Of a DNA stretch of 64,000 nt, positions 31,445 to 40,284 are shown piece after piece. The DNA comes from Amycolatopsis alkalitolerans (GTDB taxonomy: Bacteria > Actinomycetota > Actinomycetes > Mycobacteriales > Pseudonocardiaceae). Where the stretch lies: contig NZ_VDFW01000017.1 of the NCBI RefSeq assembly GCF_006152065.1, positions 62,001 to 126,000 on the forward strand. Reading direction: 5' to 3'. How positions within the stretch are numbered: position 1 is the stretch's first letter; each line of letters starts with the position of its first letter. The notes beneath the pieces are model-generated. The model saw nothing but the letters and a program-made list of their open reading frames with translations. It made no database searches and had not been told where the DNA came from. The translations under genes were made by a program, and so were the position numbers.

Positions 31445-32559
31445 TCCGCATCGCCAGGTAGGCCGCGCTCGCGACCAGCTGGACCGCGGCGGCCGCGAGC
31501 AGGCAGCCGGTGAGTGAACCGGCGGCCAGCGGGCCCGCGAGCGCGGACCCGGCGGCGAAAGCGGTCACCTTGAGGCTCGCCGCGGTCGTGAACACCTGCG
31601 CCCGCAGTTGTTCGGGCGCCTCGCGCCGGCGCACCGCGAACAAGGCCGTCAGCTGGGGCCCTTCCGCGATCCCGGCCACGAACGCCGCCCCCGACCACGG
31701 CCGGTCCCGGCAGTGCGCTGAGCGCCGCGCTGGCGGCAAGTACGAGCGTGCTGGCGAACACGAGTGTGTCCGGCATCCCGCGCCACGGGCGGCGCGCCAG
31801 TACGGCGTTCGCCGCCATGGCCGCGGCCGCGAGCACGGCCAGCAGCAACGCGCCCCGGCTCGCGCCGCCGAGCCGCTGGGCGCCGAGCAGCGGGTAGCAC
31901 ACGGTCGTCATGCCCACGCCGACGTAGGAGATCATCGACGTAACCGTTGCGCGCAGCAACGCGCGGTGTCGGACGAATGTCCGGAAACCTGCTGTCCAGT
32001 GCCGTTTCCGCACCTTCGCCGCGCGTGCGGGCAGCGACCACGCCGAGGGCAGCGCGAACACGACGAGGCCGGCGGCGGCCGCCACCGCGACCGGTGCGCC
32101 CAGCCGGTCGGCGACGAGCGCCGCGAGCGCCGGGCCGGTCAGGCTCGCGACGCTGAACGTCATCGCGTCCAAGGCCGTCGCCCGCTCCGGTCCGCGCTCG
32201 CCCACCGGTAGCTGCGACGTCCAGCCGCCCGCGACGGCCGGGTTGAACAGGCCGGCGAGCACCGCGAGCACGGGCACGGCGGGCAGCGGCAGCCGCCCCA
32301 CCGACGCGAGCACCGCCGCCAGCCCCACGGCGTAGGCGGCGAGCGCGACCGCCAGCAGCCGCCCCGGCCGCCGCGCGCGGTCCAGCAGGGCACCGAACAC
32401 CGGACCGCCAACGGCCGAGGACGCGGTGAGCCCGGCCAGCAGCGCCGAGGCGACGACCGGCGAGCCGGTGACGGTGAGCCCGAGCAGCAGCAGCGCGGGG
32501 CCGGACGCCTCGTCGCCCATGCGCGCGAGCGCCGCGCCCGCCAAGTAACGGCCTAGCAC
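31413..32559 (-). pseudogene. MFS transporter, frameshifted in a C5 run
   Basis: Reading from the GTG at 32559 (after TAACGT and seven bases) gives about 290 residues of a major-facilitator protein with seven or eight helices, up to SALPGPAVVG. The match then continues in another frame as AAFVAGIAEGPQLTALFAVR and VFTTAASLKVTAFAAGSALA to a stop at 31413. Removing one C from CCCCC at 31688-31692 restores GPAVVGAAFVAG. The two halves have equal codon quality, so the shift is recent, a slippage variant, or a homopolymer error. Confidence 0.85.
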
Positions 32560-32566
32560 GAAAAAG

Positions 32567-32576
32567 ACGTTACACT
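32567..32576. promoter_or_regulatory. Bidirectional promoter with overlapping -10 boxes
   Basis: On the plus strand TACACT (32571-32576) stands six bases before the GTG at 32583. On the minus strand TAACGT (32572-32567) stands seven bases before the GTG at 32559. Both starts are leaderless and the two hexamers share two base pairs. Confidence 0.5.
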
Positions 32577-32582
32577 GGTGTC

Positions 32583-33107
32583 GTGCAAGCGCACCGAGCC
32601 GCCGATCTGGTGAACCTGCTGGCACCCGGGCCGCCGCCGGTCGAGGCGGTGGTCGAGGTGCTGCGCGCCTACGGGGAGCCCGAGCCGATCGAGTTGACCG
32701 AGGGCGACGTGCGCGAAATGCGCGAGGCCGCGCTGGTGCTGCGCGAGATCTTCGCGGCGCGCGATGTGGATCAGGCGGCGGAGTCGCTCAACGCCGCGCT
32801 GGCGGAGTACGCGTGCCCGCCGCGGCTGACGACACACGGCGGCACCTTCGCCTGGCACCTGCACGCCGATTCGAGTGACGACACGCCGTGGGGCGAATGG
32901 CTGCTCACCTCCTCGTGCCTGGCGCTGGCCTTCCTGCTGACCGAGCGCCAGGCACCGCCGGGCGGGCTGTGCGCCGCTCCCGGCTGCGGACGATCCTTTG
33001 TGGACACCGGGCGCGGCAGCCCGCGCCGGTACTGCTCACCGAGATGCGCGACGCGCGAACGCGTCGCCGCGCACCGGGTCAGGAGTTCTGGGCGTCCCGC
33101 CAGCTGA
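32583..33107 (+). CDS. CGNR zinc-finger (ABATE domain) protein
   Basis: A 174-residue protein. An N-terminal ABATE-type domain (AADLVNLLAPG and EGDVREMREAALVLREIFAA) is followed by the CGNR-type zinc finger with C-x4-C and C-x3-C ligands (LCAAPGCGRSF, then PRRYCSPRCATRERVAAHR). These are taken to be stress-related DNA-binding regulators in actinobacteria. It shares a 23-bp bidirectional promoter with the MFS gene, so it may control that gene. Its 3' end overlaps the facing LLM gene by 29 bases. Confidence 0.88.
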   Translation: MQAHRAADLVNLLAPGPPPVEAVVEVLRAYGEPEPIELTEGDVREMREAALVLREIFAARDVDQAAESLNAALAEYACPPRLTTHGGTFAWHLHADSSDDTPWGEWLLTSSCLALAFLLTERQAPPGGLCAAPGCGRSFVDTGRGSPRRYCSPRCATRERVAAHRVRSSGRPAS

Positions 33108-33855
33108 TCCACTTCTGGAGCGCGGACAGGTCGTAGTCCGGCCCGCCGACGCCGACGGTGAACAGGGACACGCCCAGCTCGCGCAGCTTCGGCCCGAGTT
33201 CGGCCGGCTCGCCCTGGACACCGGTCGAGATCTCGATCTCGCTCGCGTCGCGGCCGACGTCGGCGCAGTGCTGCTTGAGGATGCCGACCTTGCGCTCGAC
33301 GACCTCCGGGTCCCCGAAACCGTGCCAGATGTCGGCGTGCTTCGCGACGAGCCGGAGCGTCTTCTTCTCGCCGCCCCCACCGATGAGGACCGGGATGTGC
33401 CGGGTCGGCGCGGGGTTCAGCTTGTCCAGGCGGGACTCGATGCGCGGCAGCGCCCCGGCGAGGTCGTTCAGCCGCCCGCCTGCGGTGCCGAACTCGTAGC
33501 CGTACTCGTCGTAGTCCTTCTCGAACCAGCCGGACCCGATGCCGAGGATCAGCCGCCCGTCGCTGATGTGGTCCACCGTGCGGGCCATGTCGGCGAGCAG
33601 TTCGGGATTGCGGTAGCTGTTGCAGGTGACGAGCGCGCCGATCTCCACCCGGGACGTGGCTTCCGCCCAGGCGCCGAGCATGGTCCAGCATTCGTAGTGC
33701 AGCCCGTCGGGATCGCCGTAGAGCGGGAAGAAGTGGTCCCAGTTGAACACGACGTCCGCGCCGAGTTCCTCGGCACGGGCGGCGGTCTCGCGGATGGCCT
33801 TGTAGTCGGCGTGCTGCGGCTGCAGTTGCAGTCCGATGCGAACAGGTCGGGTCAT
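33079..33855 (-). CDS. LLM-class F420-dependent oxidoreductase
   Basis: A 258-residue luciferase-like monooxygenase-fold protein of the F420 group: MTRPVRIGLQLQPQHADY at the start, FNWDHFFPLYGD, CNSYRNPELLADMARTVDHI, SDGRLILGIGSGWFEKDY and PVLIGGGGEKKTLRL. The family transfers hydride from reduced F420 to various substrates; here the substrate is unknown. The start lies six bases after TAGCCT, giving a leaderless transcript, although AAGGAC could also serve as a Shine-Dalgarno. Confidence 0.9.
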   Translation of the reverse strand: MTRPVRIGLQLQPQHADYKAIRETAARAEELGADVVFNWDHFFPLYGDPDGLHYECWTMLGAWAEATSRVEIGALVTCNSYRNPELLADMARTVDHISDGRLILGIGSGWFEKDYDEYGYEFGTAGGRLNDLAGALPRIESRLDKLNPAPTRHIPVLIGGGGEKKTLRLVAKHADIWHGFGDPEVVERKVGILKQHCADVGRDASEIEISTGVQGEPAELGPKLRELGVSLFTVGVGGPDYDLSALQKWISWRDAQNS

Positions 33856-33861
33856 GTCCTT

Positions 33862-33867
33862 AGGCTA
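33862..33867 (-). promoter_or_regulatory. -10 box of the LLM oxidoreductase gene
   Basis: TAGCCT on the minus strand, six bases before the ATG at 33855. It overlaps the last codon and stop of the crtI-like gene (33865). Confidence 0.4.
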
Positions 33868-35319
33868 CGTAATGGTTGTGAGCCGCGCAGCAGCGAGGCG
33901 CCCGGAGATCAGCACCGGCGGGATACCCACCCCTGGTGTGGTACCGCATCCGGCGAGTACGGCGTTTTCGATGCCCCGCACCAGGTTTCGCGGCCGGAAC
34001 GGCCCGGTCTGGGCGAAGGTGTGCGCCAGCGAGAACGGGGTGCCCGCGGCCATCCCGCGTTCCGCCCAGTCCCGCGGTGTGACCAGTTCACCGGCGCGGA
34101 ACGCCTCGCCGAAACCGGTCAGCCCGCGTGAAGTCAGTACCCGGATGAGTTCCTCGCCGTAGGCCGGGCCGACGCGCGGCCAGTCGATCCGGCCCGCGCG
34201 CAGGTTCGGCGCGGGCGCGAGCACGGAAACGACCTGCCCGCCCGCGCTCAACGCCGGATCGGTCGCGGTCGGGCGGGTCACCAGCAGCGAGGGATCGGAC
34301 ATCAGCCTGCCCTCGCGGATGATCTCGGCGAAGGTCCGTTCCCACGCGCCACCGAAGAAGATCGTGTGGTGGTCCAGTTCCGGCCAGCTCCGGTCGGTCT
34401 TCCCGTGCAGTACCACTGCGGAGGGGGAGAACCGCAGCGGAACGGGCCGCCGCGGGCGGCTGCCGAGCAGGCGGTACGCCGTGCTCAGCTCGGTCGCGAG
34501 GACGACCGCGTCGCATTCGATGCGCTCGCCGGCGCGCGTGCGCACCGCCCGCACGCGCGCGGAAACCCTTTCCAGCCAAGCCGCTTCGGTCTTGAACCGC
34601 ACGTCCGCGCCGGCTCGCTCGGCCGCGCCGGCGAGCACCTGCCCGACCCGGGCCATCCCGCCGAGCGGGTAGTACACGCCCGCGATCGTGTCCATGTACG
34701 GGATCACGCCGTACGCGCCGAGCGCGGTCTTCGGGTCCAGACCGGCGTAGAGGGCCTGGAACGAGAACAACCGGCGCAGCCTCTCGTCGCGGAGGAACCG
34801 GCCGATCCTCGGCCCGAGGCGGCCGAAGCCGCCCATCGCGACGAGCTGGACCAACTCCGGCCGCGCGAGGTCGAGCGGGGAGTCGAAGTTGGCGCCGAGG
34901 AACCGGTCCTTTTCCACCGCGTACAACCGCGACAGCCACCGGCGCAGCTTCCGGTAGCCGTCGGCCTCGCGCGCGCCCGCGAACGCGCGGATCTCCGCTT
35001 CCATCGCCTCGCCGCCGGTATGCACGCCGATCGAGCTGCCATCCGCGAACCGGGCCCGGTACGCGGGATCGAGCCGCACGAGCCGCAGCCGGTTCGGTTC
35101 GCCCACGGCCGCGAGCGCCTCGTCGATCAGCTCCGGCATGGTGAGCACGGTGGCGCCGGTGTCCGCGGTGTAGCCGTCGAACTCGTGCCCGCTCACCCGC
35201 CCGCCCGGCCGGTCCTCCAGTTCCAGCAGGGTGACCCGGCGTCCGGCGCCGAGCAGGTGCAGGGTCGCGGACAGGCCGGCGAGCCCGGCGCCGACCACGA
35301 CCACATGGTCCGTGCGCAT
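33865..35319 (-). CDS. crtI: Phytoene desaturase-like FAD oxidoreductase
   Basis: A 484-residue FAD-dependent amine-oxidase/CrtI-fold protein. The dinucleotide-binding motif VVVGAGLAGLSATLHLLGAG is followed by ELEDRPGGRVSG. The C-terminus has AGCGTTPGVGIPPVLISGRL, the ending typical of carotenoid desaturases. Its ATG abuts the stop of the polyprenyl synthase gene without a gap, so the two form an operon. No crtB or other carotenoid gene is here, so the substrate could be phytoene or another polyprenoid. Confidence 0.82.
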   Translation of the reverse strand: MRTDHVVVVGAGLAGLSATLHLLGAGRRVTLLELEDRPGGRVSGHEFDGYTADTGATVLTMPELIDEALAAVGEPNRLRLVRLDPAYRARFADGSSIGVHTGGEAMEAEIRAFAGAREADGYRKLRRWLSRLYAVEKDRFLGANFDSPLDLARPELVQLVAMGGFGRLGPRIGRFLRDERLRRLFSFQALYAGLDPKTALGAYGVIPYMDTIAGVYYPLGGMARVGQVLAGAAERAGADVRFKTEAAWLERVSARVRAVRTRAGERIECDAVVLATELSTAYRLLGSRPRRPVPLRFSPSAVVLHGKTDRSWPELDHHTIFFGGAWERTFAEIIREGRLMSDPSLLVTRPTATDPALSAGGQVVSVLAPAPNLRAGRIDWPRVGPAYGEELIRVLTSRGLTGFGEAFRAGELVTPRDWAERGMAAGTPFSLAHTFAQTGPFRPRNLVRGIENAVLAGCGTTPGVGIPPVLISGRLAAARLTTIT

Positions 35320-36384
35320 TCAGTGCGTCCTCTGGGTCGCCCTGGTCGCGAGATCGGCCAGTGCGCTCTCCGCCGGTTCGATGAGATTCGCTTGCCGCAG
35401 CGCCGAAAGCGCCGTCCCGGTCAGCTCGCCGATCCGGTCCTCCACCGCGGAGACCGCACCGACCTCCCGCAGCGTCGCGCGCACCTCGTCGACCTCCTTT
35501 TCGGACAGTGTGGCATTGCCGAGCGCCGTGGTGATCAGGTCGGCCTGCGCCGCGCCCGCCTGCCGCAGCGCCAGCGCGATCAGCAGGGTTCGCTTGCCCT
35601 CGCGCAGATCGTCGCCGGCGGGCTTGCCGGTGACCGACGGATCCCCGAACACGCCGAGCAGATCGTCCCGCAGCTGAAAGGCGATCCCGAGGTCGCGGCC
35701 GAACTCCCGCAGCGCACGGACCTGTTCGCCGGGTGCGCCGGCCAGCGCGGCGCCGAGGTGCAGCGGCCGTTCGACGGTGTACGCGGCGGTTTTGAGCCTG
35801 CTGACCCGCAACGCGGCTTCGGCCGAAGTGTCCCCCGTGACCTGCATGTGGACGTCGAGGAACTGCCCGGCCAGTACCTCGGTCCGCATCGCGCGCCAGA
35901 CCGGCCGCGCGCGGTCGAGCGCGGCCGCCGGTAACGAGGCCGCGCCGAACATGTCATCGGCCCAGGCGAGCGCGAGGTCGCCGATGACCACGGCCACCGC
36001 GAGCCCGAACGAGGCCGGCAGCCCCGACCAACGCTGGGCGGTGTGCAGGTCGGCGAACGCGACGTGCACCGTCGGCCTGCCGCGGCGCGAGTCGGAGGAG
36101 TCGATGAGATCGTCGTGGATGAGCGCGCAGGCCTGCACCAGTTCCAGGCTGGCGACCGCTTGCAGCACGCCGTCGGCGTCCGCCTCGTCGCCGCCCGCAC
36201 CGCGCCAGGCCCACCACGCGAACGTGGGGCGCAGGCGTTTCCCGCCGCGCAGCACGAACTCGGTGAGCGTTTCGACGCCGGAGGCGAAGCTCGGTTCGGT
36301 CGCCTCGATCTGATCGCCCGCGATCCGCAGGAACCGGGTCAGCACGCGCTCGACGTGTCCCGGCAGATCGGCGTCGTAGTTCAT
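35320..36384 (-). CDS. idsA: Polyprenyl diphosphate synthase (IdsA/CrtE type)
   Basis: A 354-residue class I trans-prenyltransferase. The first Asp-rich motif is IHDDLIDSSDSRRG and the second is QLRDDLLGVFGD, with the GGKRLRPTFAWWAW entry segment. It chains IPP onto allylic diphosphates, probably to geranylgeranyl diphosphate. It lies upstream of and adjacent to the crtI-like gene; gene order with pknL and metF resembles idsA2 (Rv2173) in M. tuberculosis. Product length is not predictable here. It is divergent from the PIG-L gene, 28 bases apart. Confidence 0.93.
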   Translation of the reverse strand: MNYDADLPGHVERVLTRFLRIAGDQIEATEPSFASGVETLTEFVLRGGKRLRPTFAWWAWRGAGGDEADADGVLQAVASLELVQACALIHDDLIDSSDSRRGRPTVHVAFADLHTAQRWSGLPASFGLAVAVVIGDLALAWADDMFGAASLPAAALDRARPVWRAMRTEVLAGQFLDVHMQVTGDTSAEAALRVSRLKTAAYTVERPLHLGAALAGAPGEQVRALREFGRDLGIAFQLRDDLLGVFGDPSVTGKPAGDDLREGKRTLLIALALRQAGAAQADLITTALGNATLSEKEVDEVRATLREVGAVSAVEDRIGELTGTALSALRQANLIEPAESALADLATRATQRTH

Positions 36385-36400
36385 CTCCCTATCGTCCCTG

Positions 36401-36406
36401 TAGTCT
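36401..36406 (+). promoter_or_regulatory. -10 box of the PIG-L deacetylase gene
   Basis: TAGTCT ends six bases before the GTG at 36413; leaderless layout. Confidence 0.45.
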
Positions 36407-36412
36407 CGCGAT

Positions 36413-37180
36413 GTGGCGACACTCGTGACGTTTCATGCCCATCCGGACGACGAATCCATCGCCTGCGGCGGGGTGATGCGCAAGGCGTTCGAGGACGGGC
36501 ATCGCGTGATTCTCGTCGTGGCGACCCGCGGCGAGCACGGCGAGGTACCCGACGGCTTCCTCGCCGAGGGCGAACCGTTGTGGCAGCGGCGGGTAGCCGA
36601 GACCACGGCGGCGGCCGAAATCCTCGGCGTGGCCCGCGTCGAGTTCCTCGACTACACCGACTCCGGGATGGTGGGCGAACCGACCAACGACGAGCCGGGC
36701 TCGTTCTGGACCGCGCCCGTCGGGGAAGCCGCGCGGAAGCTCGCGGAGATCCTGCGTGAGGAAGACGCGGAAGTCCTGACCTGCTACGACGACAACGGGA
36801 ACTACGGGCATCCCGACCACATCCAGGTGCACCGGGTCGGGATGCGGGCGGCCGAACTGGCCGGCACCCCGAGGGTGTTCCAGGCCACTACGAGCCGCGA
36901 GCACATGATCCGCGGGATGGCCTCGATGGGCGGTGAGCTGCCGTCCGAAGAGCAGATGGCGAACCTGGGCAAGCCCGAGTCGGAGATCAACACGACGGTC
37001 GACGTGACGCCGTGGGTCGAGTACAAACGAGCGGCGATGCGCGCCCACGCGAGCCAGATCAGCGAGGAGTCGTTCTTCCTCGCCATGCCCGATGACCAGT
37101 TCGGCTACGTGTTCGGCACCGAGTGGTTCATCCGCCCGGGCCAGGAGCCCGGCGTCACCGGCGACGACCTGTTCAAGTGA
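36413..37180 (+). CDS. PIG-L (LmbE) family N-acetylglucosaminyl deacetylase
   Basis: A 255-residue zinc hydrolase with the family motifs HAHPDDESIACGG (zinc ligands His, Asp) near the start and NYGHPDHIQVHRVG in the middle. The group includes MshB and Mca of mycothiol metabolism, and this protein is of similar size, but no adjoining gene confirms that role. The start is GTG. It overlaps the facing hydrolase gene by eight bases. Confidence 0.9.
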   Translation: MATLVTFHAHPDDESIACGGVMRKAFEDGHRVILVVATRGEHGEVPDGFLAEGEPLWQRRVAETTAAAEILGVARVEFLDYTDSGMVGEPTNDEPGSFWTAPVGEAARKLAEILREEDAEVLTCYDDNGNYGHPDHIQVHRVGMRAAELAGTPRVFQATTSREHMIRGMASMGGELPSEEQMANLGKPESEINTTVDVTPWVEYKRAAMRAHASQISEESFFLAMPDDQFGYVFGTEWFIRPGQEPGVTGDDLFK

Positions 37181-37973
37181 GCGTGCCGGCGCCGAAGATC
37201 ACGTCCGTGACCTCGGTCGAGCGCAGGTAGGCCCCTGGCGTCTGGAACTCCCACATGCCGGCGCGGATCCGGATGTCCTCGTCGGGGCCGGACCGCCGTG
37301 CCGCCTCACCGTGCGGGACCGCCGCGATGTCGTCCGGGTCGGCGAGGTTGATCCAGCGCCGCACGCCGGGCGGGCGGCCGTGGTCGCCCGGCTCGAGGTG
37401 GTCCGCCACCACGCCGGGCATGGCCAGCGGGCTGCCGAGGGTGACGAGCAGGCCGATGTCGTGATCCTGGTGCGCGCAAAGGGATTCGTACGCCACGACG
37501 CTGCCGAGCGAGTGGGCCACGACGACGTCGGGTTCGAACCGGGCGATCGCGTCCGCCACGGTCCGCCGCACCGCTTCGCGAGCGTCGTGATCGGACAGGT
37601 AGGCGTTCAGCTCACGGCAGAAGGTCAGGGCGAACAGCCGGGTGGCGGAGCCGTGCGTACGGGCGAGCCAGTCCCCGGCGCGGGGCACGTTCCCGGTGAG
37701 CGCGGGGTTGAGCAGTCGCATCCAGTCGACGAACAGTCCCTGCTCGGCGGGCTCCAGCATCGCCGGGTCCTCTTCGACGGGCGGGCCGCCACCGGGGTGC
37801 AGCAGGTGCGCGTAGTAGGCCATCTGCAGGTCGACGGAGGAGTTCGCGGGCATGGCCGTGCCGAGATGGCGGAACCAGTCGGTGGCGAGCGCCGTCGCCG
37901 CTCGTTCGGGCGAACTTGTACGGCGGTGATAGCGGTGCGCGCCGACACCGTGCACACCCAGGACCCGCAGCAT
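37173..37973 (-). CDS. Alpha/beta-hydrolase-like protein
   Basis: A 266-residue protein opening LRVLGVHGVGAHRYHRRTS, with a nucleophile elbow VVVAHSLGSVVAYESL (GHSLG-like, Ser near residue 146). It has further conserved LLVTLGSPLAMP and RRWINLADPDDIAA segments, as in caspase-adaptor or lipase-like hydrolases. The ATG at 37973 follows GAGAGGG. Family membership is good; enzymatic activity and substrate are unknown. Confidence 0.8.
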   Translation of the reverse strand: MLRVLGVHGVGAHRYHRRTSSPERAATALATDWFRHLGTAMPANSSVDLQMAYYAHLLHPGGGPPVEEDPAMLEPAEQGLFVDWMRLLNPALTGNVPRAGDWLARTHGSATRLFALTFCRELNAYLSDHDAREAVRRTVADAIARFEPDVVVAHSLGSVVAYESLCAHQDHDIGLLVTLGSPLAMPGVVADHLEPGDHGRPPGVRRWINLADPDDIAAVPHGEAARRSGPDEDIRIRAGMWEFQTPGAYLRSTEVTDVIFGAGTLT

Positions 37974-38031
37974 CCCTCTCCCCGTTCGTCTCCGTCCGGA
38001 CAGGGGAGTAGTCGTTCGAGCGCGGTGCGTC

Positions 38032-38124
38032 GTTACCAATCCGACCGAAAGTAGGCGGACACGGTCTGCAGCCGACCTGCTCGTAGACACCCGTTTCCGC
38101 CGTGGCTGCCGTCGGATTGGTAAC
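38032..38124. repeat. Widely spaced 14-bp inverted repeat
   Basis: GTTACCAATCCGAC (38032-38045) and GTCGGATTGGTAAC (38111-38124) are exact reverse complements, 65 bases apart. The left arm continues into an 18-mer (ATCCGACCGAAAGTAGGC) found again at 55952-55969. The region between the hydrolase and LysR genes otherwise holds no supported gene. Confidence 0.6.
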
Positions 38125-38147
38125 AAACGGCACAGCACCTACCGCGG

Positions 38148-39020
38148 TCAGGTGTGCAGTCGCTCGGCCGCGGCCTGGATGGCGTCCGACAGCGCGGCGG
38201 TGGGCCCGCGCAGTGCGGAACGGCGGGCCGTCAGGACGAACTCGACCTCACCCGGATCCGGCAGGCCGTGCCCAGCGGGTAGTTCGGCCAGGCCCGGCGG
38301 GATGAGGCTGCGCGCGAACACGACCACGCCGAGCCCGGCCAGCGCGGCGGCGCGCAGCCCGTTGAGGCTGCCGCTCGTGCATACGATCCGCCAGTGCCGG
38401 CCACTCCGGCGCAACGCTTCCAGCGCGTGGTCCCGGGTGATGCTCGGCGGCGGGTAGGCGATCAGCGGCACCGGGTACGCCGCGTCCAGTTCGATGCCGT
38501 CGCGCCCGGCCCACACCAGCTGGTCGGTCCACAGTGCACCGGCGGCGTCCTCGTCCGTGAGCCGCTTGCACAGCACCAGGTCGAGCTCGCCGGCGCGTAG
38601 TTGCCCGTGCAGTATCCCGGACAGCGCGACGGTCAGCTCGAGGTCCACCTGCGGATGCGAGCGGCGGAACTCGCCGAGGATGTCGGGCAGCGGCCCGACC
38701 ACGAAGTCCTCCGAAGCGCCGAAACGCACCCGGCCACGCAGTTCGGTGCCTGTGAAATAACTCATAGCGCGGTCGATCGTGTCGATGACATTGCCCGCGA
38801 AACCGAGCATCGCCTCCCCGTCGGAGGTCAGCTCCACCGAATGCGTGTCCCGCACGAAAAGCTGCTGTGTGCTCGCCTGCTCGAGCTTGCGAATGTGCTG
38901 GCTGACAGTGGATTGCCGCAGTCCGAGCCGCTGCGCGGCGCGGGTGAAACTGCGGGTTTCCGCGACCGTGAGGAAGGTCTTGAGCCACACCGGATCGAGC
39001 ACACGGAAACCGTATATCAC
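38148..39020 (-). CDS. LysR-family transcriptional regulator
   Basis: A 290-residue LysR protein: an N-terminal winged helix-turn-helix (LKTFLTVAETRSFTRAAQRL, then LRQSTVSQHIRKLEQ) and a periplasmic-binding-like effector domain with RVRFGASEDFVVGPLPDIL. Starts at GTG 39020 or GTG 39002 are both possible. It is divergent from the SBF-like transporter gene 95 bases away, the usual position for a LysR activator of its neighbour. Confidence 0.93.
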   Translation of the reverse strand: MIYGFRVLDPVWLKTFLTVAETRSFTRAAQRLGLRQSTVSQHIRKLEQASTQQLFVRDTHSVELTSDGEAMLGFAGNVIDTIDRAMSYFTGTELRGRVRFGASEDFVVGPLPDILGEFRRSHPQVDLELTVALSGILHGQLRAGELDLVLCKRLTDEDAAGALWTDQLVWAGRDGIELDAAYPVPLIAYPPPSITRDHALEALRRSGRHWRIVCTSGSLNGLRAAALAGLGVVVFARSLIPPGLAELPAGHGLPDPGEVEFVLTARRSALRGPTAALSDAIQAAAERLHT

Positions 39021-39115
39021 GAACCGCGATAACGGTTATGGCAGCAATCATACTTCACAATCGATGCGGGTGACCGGATGATCGGTGTCATCCAGCGAAG
39101 GGGAGAGGACCATTC

Positions 39116-40117
39116 ATGCGTGGGGCCACGCTGCTCGCGAAGACCCGGATCGACCCGTTCATCATCGGCATCCTCGCCACGGTCGGCGTGGCGTGCGTGC
39201 TGCCCGCGCGGGGCCAGGGCGCCGGCATCGCTTCGGTCGTGAGCACGGTGGGGGTCGGCGCGCTGTTCTTCCTCTACGGCGCGCGACTGTCCACAGCGGA
39301 GGCGATGGCGGGGCTGCGGCACTGGCGGCTGCACCTGGCGATCCTGGCCTCGACCTTCGTCCTGTTCCCGGCGCTGGGCCTGGTGACCAAGCTGCTGCCG
39401 TCGGCGCTGCTGAGCCCGGCGCTGGTGGCCGGCGTGATCTTCCTGTGCGCGCTGCCCTCGACGGTGAACTCGTCCATCGCGTTCACCTCGATCGCCCGCG
39501 GCAACGTCGCGGCGGCGATCTGTGCCGCGTCGTTCTCCAGCATCATCGGCATCGTGCTCACCCCGCTGCTGGTCGGGTTGCTGCTGAACACGGCGGGCAG
39601 CGGGTTTTCCTGGCACGCGGTGACCTCGATCGTGCTGCAACTGCTCGTCCCGTTCGTCGCCGGGCAGGTGCTGCGGCCCTGGATCGGTGGCTGGATCACC
39701 GCGCGCAAGAAGGTGCTCGGCCGCGCCGACCGGAGCGTCATCCTGATCATCGTGTACACCGCGTTCAGCGAGGGTGTCGCGGCCGGGATCTGGCACCAGC
39801 TCAGCTGGCTGTCGCTGATCGTGCTGCTCGCGGTGAACGTCGCGCTGTTCTTCGCCGTGCTGGGCGTGCTGAAGTTCGCCACCCGGCGGCTGGGCTTCGC
39901 GCGCGAGGACCGGATCGCGATCATCTTCGCCGGATCGAAGAAGAGCCTGGCCAGCGGGCTGCCGATGGCCACCGTGCTGTTCCCGGCGCACAGCGTCGGG
40001 CTCATCGTGCTGCCGCTGATGCTGTTCCACCAGGCCCAGCTGATGATCTGCGCGGTGCTCGCGCGCCGCTGGGGCGCCGAGGTGAAGGACCGGGAACTCG
40101 CCCCCGCGGCGGCGTGA
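39116..40117 (+). CDS. Bile acid:sodium symporter-like (SBF-like, YfeH type) transporter
   Basis: A 333-residue protein with nine or ten hydrophobic helices. The segments LPARGQGAGIASVVSTVGVG, FLCALPSTVNSSIAFTSIA and RGNVAAAICAASFSSIIGI, and FAGSKKSLASGLPMA, are those of the SBF-like (PF13593) branch of the BASS superfamily. The crossover helices with NSS and GSKKS probably bind the cation. It is likely controlled by the divergent LysR gene. The substrate, an organic anion, is not identifiable. Confidence 0.9.
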   Translation: MRGATLLAKTRIDPFIIGILATVGVACVLPARGQGAGIASVVSTVGVGALFFLYGARLSTAEAMAGLRHWRLHLAILASTFVLFPALGLVTKLLPSALLSPALVAGVIFLCALPSTVNSSIAFTSIARGNVAAAICAASFSSIIGIVLTPLLVGLLLNTAGSGFSWHAVTSIVLQLLVPFVAGQVLRPWIGGWITARKKVLGRADRSVILIIVYTAFSEGVAAGIWHQLSWLSLIVLLAVNVALFFAVLGVLKFATRRLGFAREDRIAIIFAGSKKSLASGLPMATVLFPAHSVGLIVLPLMLFHQAQLMICAVLARRWGAEVKDRELAPAAA

Positions 40118-40123
40118 GTCCCG

Positions 40124-40198
40124 GGGTTCGCGTTCGAGCGTGACTGGCGCGAAGTCATGACCCGAGCCGCCGAGACGCTGGACGTCTGGCCGGCCTGA
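40124..40198 (+). pseudogene. Possible DUF6247-like fragment
   Basis: Directly after the transporter stop, an open frame reads FAFERDWREVMTRAAETLDV and ends WPA plus TGA. The spacing of Phe, Asp-Trp/Tyr, Ala-Ala-Glu-Thr-Leu-Asp resembles the middle of small DUF6247 proteins, but there is no start codon and both ends are missing. Weak evidence. Confidence 0.25.
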
Positions 40199-40250
40199 TC
40201 TGATCGCTCACCGGTCCGCCGGAACTCGCCGCGTGCTTCCCATGACCTGA

Positions 40251-40284
40251 GACATATGTCGCGGGCGCGGTACGCCTCTAGTAT
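40251..40284 (+). promoter_or_regulatory. metF promoter with palindrome at -35
   Basis: TAGTAT (40279-40284) ends six bases before the metF ATG. A 10-bp palindrome, GACATATGTC (40251-40260), lies where the -35 box would be and could be an operator. Confidence 0.45.
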
